From Plasmodium coatneyi (taxonomy: Eukaryota; Apicomplexa; Aconoidasida; Haemosporida; Plasmodiidae), in contig NC_033558.1 of assembly GCF_001680005.1 (NCBI RefSeq), positions 1 through 64,000 on the forward strand: a DNA stretch of 64,000 bases, given 5' to 3'. The translations under genes were made by a program, and so were the position numbers. The stretch's first letter is position 1, and each line of letters begins with the position of its first letter. Positions 1 to 9,833 of this stretch are shown in pieces. A model generated the notes under the pieces. It saw nothing but the letters and a program-made list of their open reading frames with translations, was not told the origin of the DNA and searched no databases.

Positions 1-370
1 CCTAAACCCTGAACCCTGAACCCTAACCCTAAACCCTGAACCCTAAACCTAAACCCTGAAACCCTAAACCCTAAACCCTGAACCCTAAACCCTGAACCCT
101 AAACCCTAAACCCTGAACCCTAAACCCTAAACCCTGAACCCTAAACCCTGAACCCTAAACCCTGAACCCTAAACCCTAAACCCCTAAACCTGAACCCTGA
201 ACCCTAAAACCTAAACCCTAAACCCTAAACCCTAAACCCTAAACCCTAAACCCTAAACCCTGAACCCTAAACCCTAAACCCTAAACCCTAAACCCTAAAC
301 CCTAAACCCTGAACCCTAAACCCTAAACCCTAAACCCTGAACCCTGAACCCTAAACCCTAAACCCTGAAC
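1..370. repeat. Telomeric heptad repeat array (chromosome end)
   Basis: The sequence is an almost pure tandem array of CCCTAAA and CCCTGAA heptads, with a few units of 6 or 8 bases. Read on the minus strand this is GGGTTTA/GGGTTCA, the degenerate Plasmodium telomere repeat. The C-rich strand reads 5' to 3' into the window, as expected at the left end of a chromosome. The array passes at about 371 directly into the 3' part of a pir gene, with no intervening subtelomeric repeat block. Confidence 0.97.
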
Positions 371-2300
371 CTCCCGGCTCTCCACTTTCCAGACCAGTTC
401 CCTCAGGATATGATACTGCTGCTTGAGGAGTAGGTTGAGTAGGTTCTACAGATGGTTGTAAAACTGCTAAAGGAAAATAAGATAGGAATGCGGGTGGACG
501 GTGGTGTTGGGGTGGAGGGGGGGGATAAAGAATAACTGTACTTGAGTTAGTTAATTCACTTAAAGTAGTTCTACTTTCCTTAAGGTAGTTTTATTCTGTG
601 CTTACCTCCCCTGTCCTTCTCGGCAGATTGTTCCATACTCATGAGTTGTTCAGGACATGGTAATGGTTGCGGTCGTGCGAATTCTCCCCCGTCCTTCAAT
701 TTCTCACTTTCAAATTTTTTGCAATATTCATCTCCGCCCTCGATTTTGCAAGTTGAAGTTAATGTTGAATATGTTGAATTGGCTTCCGTGAAGGCCTCAT
801 CACATTTGTTCTCATTGCAATATTTACTACACGTCCCTTCCCTCGATATAGTCGTATAGTTATAGTACCAATCAAATACCTTCTTAGCCTGTGGGAACCT
901 GTCTTTGGTAATATTATCGTATATCTTAGTGCACTTCCCTTTAGGTACATTGTTAAATGGCAATTCTTCCAGTGCTTTATAAATTGCATCCATGAACATT
1001 GAGATAGAGCCTTTTTTCAATTTTCCCTTTATTCTGTCTCCTAACCAATAATAAAAGAAGTTACACCATTGACTACTGGAGTGGGTCTTCTCCATTGTGC
1101 ATGCAGAACGGTAGTTCTTTATAATCTTACTGGCATCCTCCTTAATATTGGTGTAGTTTTCTAGTGCCCACTCTACTTTATTCACCAGTTGCCCTGAGTG
1201 ACCTTGTTCTCCGCGCCCTACAGAATATTTCATCATGCCCCCGTCGAATGCATCATACATTTTCTCGGAAGGTAATTTACTTGTGTCTTCGTCCTAAAAG
1301 TATATAGAATTGCGTGGAATAAAAGGGTATATATATTTATATACGAATATATATTATTCCACTGAACTATGAATACAGTGTTATACTCATAATTCTTATT
1401 TATTTTAAATAAGAGATGACCAACCTGTGGTGATAATGCTGATGGTGCTGCTGTGGCAGGTTTGACTGTAGTGCAAGTGAGTTCCTGTGGTTGCGCGAAT
1501 TCCCCGTTTGGCTTCCCCAGCCCATTGTTAAATTTGATGCAATATGATTGTCCGCCAACTCCTTGACAAGCTTGAATTAACTGCGAATGTGCTTTCTTAG
1601 CTTTCTGGAAGGTGGTATCACATTGGTTATTACTGCAATATTCACTATACTTCCCAATCCTTCGTATAGTACTATAGTTATAGTAGTAGTCATGTAATAT
1701 TTTAGCCGGTTCGAAATGTTCCTTCCAAATACCATCGTATATATTATTACACGCACATGGAAGCTCGAGTTTCTGGATCTCCTCATAAATTGCCTTCATA
1801 ACCATTGAGAGAGAGGGCCCTGTCTTAAATTTATCCTTTACTTTTTCACCTAACCAATAGTAGAAAAATTCACAACGGTGCTCGTTGGACAGCATATCCA
1901 ACCCTCCCTTCCCATCGTTACATGCGTAACAATAGTTTCTTGCAATTTTAGGGATCAAATACCAAGTACTCTCACCGTATAACCATAATGATCCTTTCAC
2001 CTTCTGCTCCACGTCACTAGGGTTCTTCCGTCCTGTCCTTCGGAACATACAACTCTCTCCATTTTCCTCTTCGAATTTAGCATACACTTCCTCTGATGGT
2101 AACTTATCAGAAGCGGACCCTCCCTAAAAGTAAAATTGAAATATGTATGTATACATCCATACATATCCATACATATTTCCCCTATAACATGTTCGATGGA
2201 ATATTATATGTACATATATCACTTTATACCTTCTTAGTAGGGAATGAATGGGTTGTTTTGGTATTACCAAAAAATTTTCTGCGCTTACCATTCTTACCAT
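351..2300 (-). CDS. PIR-1: two-domain PIR/KIR-like protein, 3' end replaced by telomere
   Basis: Exons on the minus strand: 2300-2289 (MVRM, tentative; the start ATG is itself followed by GTAAGA), 2123-1425, 1293-606 and 466-351, about 504 residues. Junction phases agree (0, 0, 1). The second and third exons each carry a complete cysteine-rich PIR domain, with LPSEE or LPSEK near the start and FFYYWLGE or FFYYWLGD in the middle. The last exon matches the linker exon of PIR-4 but runs into the telomere after about 30 codons and stops at a TAG inside the repeat. The transmembrane segment and cytoplasmic exon are therefore missing, so the product would have no anchor. PIR proteins are variant antigens of infected red cells. 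It may be a non-functional remnant, although all junctions are open. Confidence 0.85.
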
Positions 2301-2928
2301 TTGTGTTTTTAGGTATGTAATTCCTTTGTATACAATGATTCTTTGTATTAAAAATGTATGCTGTTTCTTCCTATATATTTTTATATATATAATGAATAAT
2401 TCAAGATAATCATGCACATTCCACAATTACCACTAATGAATAGTTACTATACTTTTACCTTCCCCCAGTTGTGCGCGCATATTTCATGCTGGACCAAAAA
2501 AAAATGTGTCAACATATATATTTTTATGCTTAATTGTTTTTTTTTGTTTATAAAAAAATTAATCAAATAACTTCTAACAAGCATTCTGTAATACATATAT
2601 ATATATATGTATAGTTGTATATGTAAATGTATACATATACATAGTACCCCCATCTCCTTTCTTTCCCCCTTTTCATGGATGATCATTTTAATAACAAATA
2701 TATATTATCATTTTAATAACAAAATATATATTATCATTTTAATAACAAATATATATTATCATTTTAATAACAAAAATATATTATCATTTTAATAACAAAA
2801 ATATATTATCATTTTAATAACAAAAATATATTATCATTTTAATAACAAAATATATATTATCATTCTAATAACAAATATATATTATCATTTTTATAACAAA
2901 AATAAGTTTTTTTCCTTCCTTTCCCATG

Positions 2929-2960
<32 letters not shown>

Positions 2961-3369
2961 AGGATTTAGATAAAGGTTTTGCCCTAACGCCCCCCCTTCT
3001 CTTAAGTGCATATTACACTTTATATATTAGTGAACCTTGATTTTTTTTTTTCCTTTTTTCTTTTTTTGTTTTTTTTTAAATGTTAAAACACCCTTTTTCG
3101 AAAGAGGTTAGCATTTTTTTTTTTTTTTTTTTTCTTTCTTTTTTTTTCTTTAAAATGCATGAATATTTTTTTTTGAGAAATGGATTAGTACTCCTTTCCC
3201 TTTGTGTGTTTATTCAATTTTACTTATAATGTTAATCAAAAAAAAAAAATTAGCCAAAAAGTAAACGAAGAAAAAGGAAGGAAAAGTGTCATTTTGCCTC
3301 TTAAACTTCATAAACTATTTGGCTTCTTATACTTTACGGGGGGAGGAAGCATTATATTCTACAATGGTG
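2301..3369. other. Intergenic: upstream of PIR-1, downstream of PIR-2
   Basis: No credible gene. The stretch nearest PIR-1 is nearly identical to the matching stretch upstream of PIR-4 (about 12434-13100). It contains a 24-bp minisatellite (separate entry) and long poly(dT) tracts at 2931-2960 and 3114-3155. Short open frames here are low complexity. Confidence 0.7.
2686..2905. repeat. 24-bp AT-rich minisatellite
   Basis: About nine tandem copies of a unit close to TATATTATCATTTTAATAACAAA, with slight length variation in the A-run. A shorter, more degenerate array of the same unit lies upstream of PIR-4 at about 12850-13060, so the repeat belongs to the duplicated PIR-1/PIR-4 block. Confidence 0.9.
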
Positions 3370-4871
3370 TTACATGTTTTGATAACTAATATTCGTCCTT
3401 CTTTGTCTTTGTTGTTGTTGCCTATTGTTTGTTCTTCCTCTTTCTTTGGATGTTGCTTGCCTACCATTATATATGGTAGAATTGTCTATTGTTCTTGTAG
3501 ATGAGTCCATTCTTGTGGAATCGTTGTCTATTGTGGAATGTTCTGTTTTGTATAATGTGGATGTGTCTATTATTAAAGTGTCAGTTAACGTATCAAAGTC
3601 ACTTTCAGTTGTTGTTGTTCTTCTTTTTCTGCTTTTATTGTTGCTGCTGCCTCCAAAGAAGAGGGTGTTTTTTATTCCAGAGAATAAAGAAGTGTACTAA
3701 AAACGAAGAAAAAAAAAAAATATATGGTAATGAATATGTTTATTATTTATATACTTCTAAGTGTGTAGTGTGGTAATTACAATCATAATGACAATTGTAC
3801 TTTGTAATTATAATGGACAATTATAATTGTAATGCTAATTATATACTTACCTTATATAAAAAGAATAGGATGCTAGGGTGGCCCACTGTGACCAATGTAC
3901 CAGATATGGCTGCAGTAGTGGGGATGTTGCCTGTTCCAGAGCCTGTATCGCTTGTAGACACCTGATCTCCTATAGTGGCAGAAGTAGATTCCGCGTTGCA
4001 TTCTGTTGTTTCTTTGCCCTCGAATTTGCACTTCAATTGAGCCAGTAATACTGATGGTGCTGGAATGTTAGTTCCATCACTAGGATTATTATTATTTTTG
4101 CACACTTTATTGTACAGGGTACAATACCCTTCCTGCCCGATGTTCCCCCCTGCGGTTCGGCATTCCCCCTTCATTTTAGTGCAGGCGTCCTGGGCACCCT
4201 GCACATAGTTCTTATATGTTGGAAGACATGAATTCGCAGTTCCTGCTGTATATGTCTGTATATATGTTTGTATATGTTGATAGTCCTGGGAATAATCGTA
4301 TATTGTTTTCCTTCTGGTGAATTCTTCTCTGTTATCACTATGTACCTTAAAACAGTTGTCCAATTCATTCCACTCAGTATGTATTGCATTACGCACTCCA
4401 TCCATAGTGTTCTTGAAGTCGTCGTTATTTGAACATATTTTAGACAACATGTCACCCACGTGATAATGAAGAAATTTACATTCCTCTCGACCCTCAACTC
4501 CACTGTTCCCTGTACATTTTATATAGCAGAGTGTTCTCATAATTTTATCAAGAATATCATTATTCTTAATATGCTCTTGTAAGTTATACCTTAATTTCCT
4601 ACTGAATTCCTTATCTCCATAACTGTCGGCCTTCTCATTTAACTCATTGTACATTTTCTTCGACGTTAACTTATTTAAACATTCCTCCTACACATGTAAT
4701 AGGTAAAATATATATATATATATGAATTCCTTACATTTTCCATTACAATACACTCAATAGAAGCAGCACTTTCTATATATATTATTTTACTATTCATTTT
4801 AAAGTGAAAGGAGGAAATGGGAAAAAGTGAAAAACAAAACCCCTTACCGTTGTCCCCACTTCTGGTGCCAT
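3370..4871 (-). CDS. PIR-2: single-domain PIR/KIR-like protein
   Basis: Exons: 4871-4848 (MAPEVGTT), 4687-3851 and 3696-3370; all junctions are phase 0 with GT/AG ends, giving about 395 residues. Exon 2 opens with a variant of the LPS motif (KLTSKKMYNEL), contains the cysteine-rich PIR domain (CKFLHYHVGD replaces the usual FFYYWLGD), a Thr/Ser-rich linker and a membrane segment ending FFLYK. Exon 3 begins YTSLFSG, is rich in Arg, Thr, Ser and Asp with a Gln run (RQQQQRQR), and ends ISYQNM. There is no signal peptide, as is usual for pir genes. Expected to be a variant antigen at or near the infected red-cell surface, tail inward. Confidence 0.93.
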
Positions 4872-5720
4872 GTTTTAATGGTACATTTTTATTTATGTAA
4901 TGAAATTTATATTCAAAAATGTGTTCTCTCTATATGTTTACGCAGAATACATGTGTAAGCATTCCAGTCGTTCAATAATGATTGTAGTTAATGAGTATAT
5001 CACATGTCAAAAATGTTTACTTTTCTCACTAGCGCACATTGTTAAATTTTCAAAGAGTTGTAACACATTACATAAGTGCACTAAATCATTATATATCGTC
5101 AACACCAACGAAGAATAAATGTGTTAAGGAATACGAAAATAGGAGGGGAGCCATGGTCACATTTCTTACGTAGTGCTTATTCACGTTACTACAGTAATAC
5201 TGAATTATACATGATTCCTCGGAATAGTGTATTATTGTTCCCACCGTTCAGTTTTTTACTATATAAGGAAGTAATTTTTTCAAGGTGAAAATTTTAAACC
5301 ATTATAATATTCGTACTATATAAGAATACGTCATACCTCCGCTCAGAATTATTATAAAAACTTTCTTACATAATGCATATATTTATTTCATATTGAGCAC
5401 TTTTTACTTTCTCCTTTACTCCTATGCACATATGAATATTCCTTACTGAACATATATGCATAAAAGTAGATGTGTAATATGCAAAACACAGTTATATATA
5501 TGGACCATGTGCAAAAGTAGTGTGCAAGGTGGCATATGTGTGGAATATGTGTGGGATGCCATTCGCTCAATTTTTATTCAAATTTCATTATTTAAAATTT
5601 ATTGTTACTGTTGTGTTGTGCCTTTGTTGCCTTTCCTGCTCTTGCTGTTGTTCCTGTTCCATCCTTCCTTCTCTTGTTGTTTTTCCCTTCTACTATTACA
5701 CGTTCCCCTTTCTTAGGGAG
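4872..5720. other. Intergenic: upstream of PIR-2, downstream of PIR-3
   Basis: Contains the presumed promoter region of PIR-2. Nothing else recognised. In the PIR-3 exon frame, 5597-5720 stays open for some 40 codons beyond the stop and is basic and polar like other pir tails. It may therefore be a former extension of the PIR-3 tail. Confidence 0.5.
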
Positions 5721-7864
5721 CTATCTAATATATGGTATTGAATATTCCGTCATGGAATCGGTTCCTGTGGTGGAATTTCCGTTGGTGGAATATGTTTCCG
5801 TTTCTGAAACTTCCTCTGAATAATCGGTAGAATCTTCAGCTTCCATATCCGAGTCATCCCTGATGGCGGATCTCCTTCTTCTTTTGCTGCTGCCAGAAGA
5901 AGAATTACTTCTCATTCCAGAGAATATAGACGTGTACTGGAATTGGAACGGGAAGAAAGGGAGTAAAATAAAAAAAAAATAAAATAATAATAAAAGTGTG
6001 TAAAATACATATATATACACTCACACATACATATATATGCCTATATATATATATATACATATATACGCACATGTCATATATATATAAGTATATATATATG
6101 GACACATATATGTGTATATATATATATGTATTTGTACATATATATATATATCTGCATATACATTTTTATGGCCTTCACTCTCTTTTTATATATTTTTATT
6201 TGCTTAGAGGAAATTGATACTTATCATCAGCTGCAGCTGCCACACATTATATAGGTATGTATATGTGTGCGAATTCTTAACATAATTGTACTCACCTTAT
6301 ATAAAAAGTAACCAACTAATGGAAGTGCTAACACTGCTGCAGCAGTTCCTCCAATTGCCGACGGAATGATGGGGACGTTAGAGGTTGTGCCTGCACCATC
6401 CGCCCCTGAACCTTCCATATCCACCTTCGGGGCCTTTACATCCAACGCCGGACCCTTTAAATCACCCATCTCCGGACCTTTTAAATCTAACTTGGGACCC
6501 ATTATATCGACTTGTGGACCTTTTATATCTACCTGTGGACCTTTTATGTGATTTTCCACTTTGGGTACTGATACTTCCACATCAGGGGTTGATACATCCA
6601 CGTCCCCCTTCACCTTCGGACCCTTCACATGCACTTCAGAACCCTCATCTCCAGCTCTATCTGACAAATAAATAACATAAAATGTGCAAAACATAAAATA
6701 TATTCAATGCATAAGGAAGAAAATATTATCAACCTAGGATGGGGTGGTGGTACATGTGCAACCATAACAGGGGTGCATCACCTGTGGGTGTGTGTTTTTT
6801 TTTTTTCCTGCACTTTTCTTGCCCTTTCTTTTGTACCCATATTTTTGGATTATATTATATTTGTTACATATACTACCTGGTGGACTGGATTGAACTGCCT
6901 TACCTACTTCACCCCTTGGCCCCGCTGGACCTGTTTCGCCCTCCTTACCTGCTGGACCTCCGGGACCCGTATCACCCTTATCATTTGTTAGATGCTCTTG
7001 AACCTGTAGACCCTGTAAACCTGCATCTGATTCTTCTAGCTGTTGTTGTTGTTGTTGTTGTTGTCTTAGTATCTTCTGCTGTTCTGCATCCTCCAAACTT
7101 CTCAGTCTTCCCTTTACCTTGCGCCATAAACTGTTCAGATTCCCTGGGTTCCTGTAGGACTGAACTTTCCATGTTTGGTTCCATAGTTTGCAGAAGGGTG
7201 TAATATGTTCACCCGGCTTTGTGCACCTGTCATTTATATCCGTCCAGGCGTTATATGCATTCTTCAGGAATTCTTCATACTTCTGTAGGCATTCTATACC
7301 AGCCCTTCCGTAGTAACTGTTTATAACGCTATAGTCCCCTTTACACTCGTACAATACTTTTAACTGCCTGAACTCTGTTTCCGTCACATCGGGGCAAGGG
7401 GTTTTACATATGCCATCACCACCATTACTTTTTATTTCTCCGTGAATTTTATTCATACTTCCCTGAAAGTTATCCCCCCCACCTCCTGTCGACGCAACTT
7501 TATCCCCTGCCCAATAGCAGAAATATTGGCAATTAAGGATCTTCTTTATTTGCTTTGTTTCCTTTTTAATCATATGACACCACGCATTAATAATTTGTCC
7601 CAGTATATTATCGTCATCGGTACCTCCCCTAGAGGCACCCTCTATGGCTTCCTTAATTCGTTCACACGTGACATCCTCATGCTTCTTCCCGGCATTCTGA
7701 TTAAATTCACCGTACTTCTGTTCTGACTGCAATTGTCGTGGACATGTTCCCTATAAATATAATAAATATTATATACATGCTGCATTGTATGTACATATTA
7801 ATTCAAAATATTATATATAATATACTGTCCTCATATTATTTTTATGATTTACCAGTCCTGACAT
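5721..7864 (-). CDS. PIR-3: chimeric PIR/KIR-like protein with collagen-like and AHNAK-like segments
   Basis: Exons: 7864-7853 (MSGL, tentative), 7750-6877, 6660-6296 and 5936-5721, about 488 residues. An optional phase-compatible 48-bp exon lies at 6781-6734. Residues 5-210 are a PIR domain (CQYFCYWAGDK). Then come a Glu/Gln-rich helix with eight consecutive Gln (about 234-241), nine uninterrupted Gly-X-Y triplets (about 262-288), and an AHNAK-like stretch (about 304-377) with KGPKVKGDVDVS and repeated KGPQVDIKGP. A membrane segment ends GYFLYK (about 393-417), followed by a basic/acidic tail starting YTSIFSG. The tail stops early at YIR. Known KIR proteins can carry host-like sequence (CD99 in P. 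knowlesi); mimicry of collagen and AHNAK is my inference. MSTHE at 8252-8238 is an alternative first exon. Confidence 0.88.
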
Positions 7865-9833
7865 TTTCCTTCCCTAATAGTAATATTTCAATTAATAATA
7901 ATCTCATATTAATGTATACACTTCCAGTATATACATTTCCTTCTGAAGTGCATTCTTGATTATCCTGTTCTTCCTTCTCTGCTTTATTTATACTTATGGT
8001 TCTACATTAAATTCTAACTTTTATCTCTTATAGCAGATATTTCCTTATTATTGGAATTAATTATAACACATATGGGCACATGTACTGAAACTGCTGTATA
8101 TAGCCTTAGAACCCAGTCTTTTCTCAAAAAATTTTTATAAGCTCAGTAAACATTATATACGTGTGTTATATTATTCATATATTCAAATTTGAACCATTAT
8201 ACATAATGTATTCCATTAATATTATTCCGTTACTTACCTCGTGTGTTGACATTTTCCCTGTTCTTCTTTTTCTTCCTTATTTTATTGTTTCACTCCTATG
8301 TAGTATACAGATAAGGACACATACCTCCCTTATATTCATCCATCTCACATATATTTTTATTTATTTAGGCCTCCCTCACTTATGAGGTACAATTCACCGT
8401 AAAGCTTAACTGTACTAATGTATACACTATTTGTATAAAATATTAATCATTCAACAGAGGGGGATTTTAAACTGGACGAATGGTGTTATCGTATATTTTT
8501 CATTTATATTTTCCTCCGTTCCTTTTCTATAGTATTATACATTGTGCAAGGATTTTCGCTGCTTCTTTATTCTTTATTAATTCTATTTGTTCCTTTCCTT
8601 TTTAAAATGTAATTTTTTACCCCCTTTCTAAAATGAAAATTCTAAAATTATCCTATTCAGATTGAAAAAAATATTTCTTTTTTAACCTCCGATTTTCCTT
8701 CCTCCTATGGATTTATTGATATATATATATAGTGTATGCACACACGTTTCGCTCACTCCCCCCTTTTTGAAAACAATTTATTTTTGTTCTTTACTTTACA
8801 TGGGTTTTTTTTTTTTTTTTTTTTTCTACCTTTTTTTTATTTTATTTTTTTTTATTCCTCTTTTTTTATGAAATATAATTTTTTTTCTCGTTCTTTAAAA
8901 TGAATAATTTTAAAATTCCAAAAACTTCTACTATGCAGATTTAAAAAAAAATATATTCTACATTTAGAATTCTTATTTAGAACTCCTTTTATATATAGAG
9001 TATACATATATATATATATATATATATTTATTTATTTATTTAATATATTGAGCTTTTACCCTGGATTTCTTCCTCCTTCTAAAATCCTATATAATATATA
9101 TTTTAGAAGGTAGTTTATCCCCTTCTTCTCCCTTCTTTTTTAAACTAGGTATTCTTTCTTCTTCCCTTTTAAGCGAAAAATTAGAAGTATGTATATTGGA
9201 AGGAAATGGAATGGATTCTTTTATTTTATGTATAGCGCGACAGATTTAAAATTTTATTATTATTAGAGTGTGTGGTGTGGAGTGGTGGTATTATTATTAG
9301 ACTGTGTGGTGTGGTGTATATTATTATTAGAGTGCGTTTTCGCACATAATAATTACAACATTGCGCAAAGTATTATATATAATCATCTGAGAGAAAGATG
9401 TTGTTGCTCGTTATCATCTAAGAAGATGTTATTGTTGCTGTTCTTGTTCTTCGTTACCATCTGAAGAAGAAGATGTTGTTGTTGTGTGTTCGTTCATTCA
9501 TCTGAGAAGAAGATGTTGTTGTTGTTTGTTCATCATTTGGTAGATGAATGAAAAACATCTTCAGATGATAACGAACAAACAACAACAACATCTTCTTCTC
9601 AGATGATAACGAACAAACAACAACAACATCTTCTTCTCAGATGATAACGAACATCTACATGAACATCTTCTTCTTAGATGAATGAACAAACAAACAACAA
9701 CAATATCTTCTTCTTAGATGATAACGAACAACATAACAACAGCAACAACAACATCTTCATCTTGAGATGAATGAACAAACAACAGAACATCATCTTCTTC
9801 TTCCAGATGAATGATAATCTTGTAGATGGATGA
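7865..9833. other. Intergenic: upstream of PIR-3, downstream of PIR-4
   Basis: AT-rich, with no long credible reading frame. It contains an alternative or relic pir first exon at 8252-8238 (ATG plus four codons, then GTAAGT), short direct repeats of TTATTATTAGAGTGTG type at 9255-9335, and the inverted minisatellite at 9380-9833 (separate entry). Confidence 0.6.
9380..9833. repeat. Minisatellite that reverses orientation (large imperfect inverted repeat)
   Basis: Copies of a roughly 30-38-bp unit built on AGAAGATGTTGTTGTTG with CATCTGA run left to right up to about 9535. Beyond that point the same unit appears reverse-complemented (CAACAACAACATCTTCTTCT, then CAGATGATAACGAAC) up to the 3' end of PIR-4. 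The single strand could fold into a long hairpin. The right arm abuts the last codons of PIR-4. Confidence 0.85.

Noticed and set aside
5996..6217. Tyr/Ile-rich ORFs in TA repeats (here and in most pir introns)
   Set aside because: They are translations of TATA/CATATA microsatellites.
6366..6675. Plus-strand Pro-rich open frames opposite the AHNAK-like exon
   Set aside because: They are antisense shadows of the repeated minus-strand codons; no start or splice context.
7030..7130. Poly-Thr/Val frames around 7.0-7.1 kb
   Set aside because: Out-of-frame readings of the CAA/CAG repeat that encodes poly-Gln in PIR-3.
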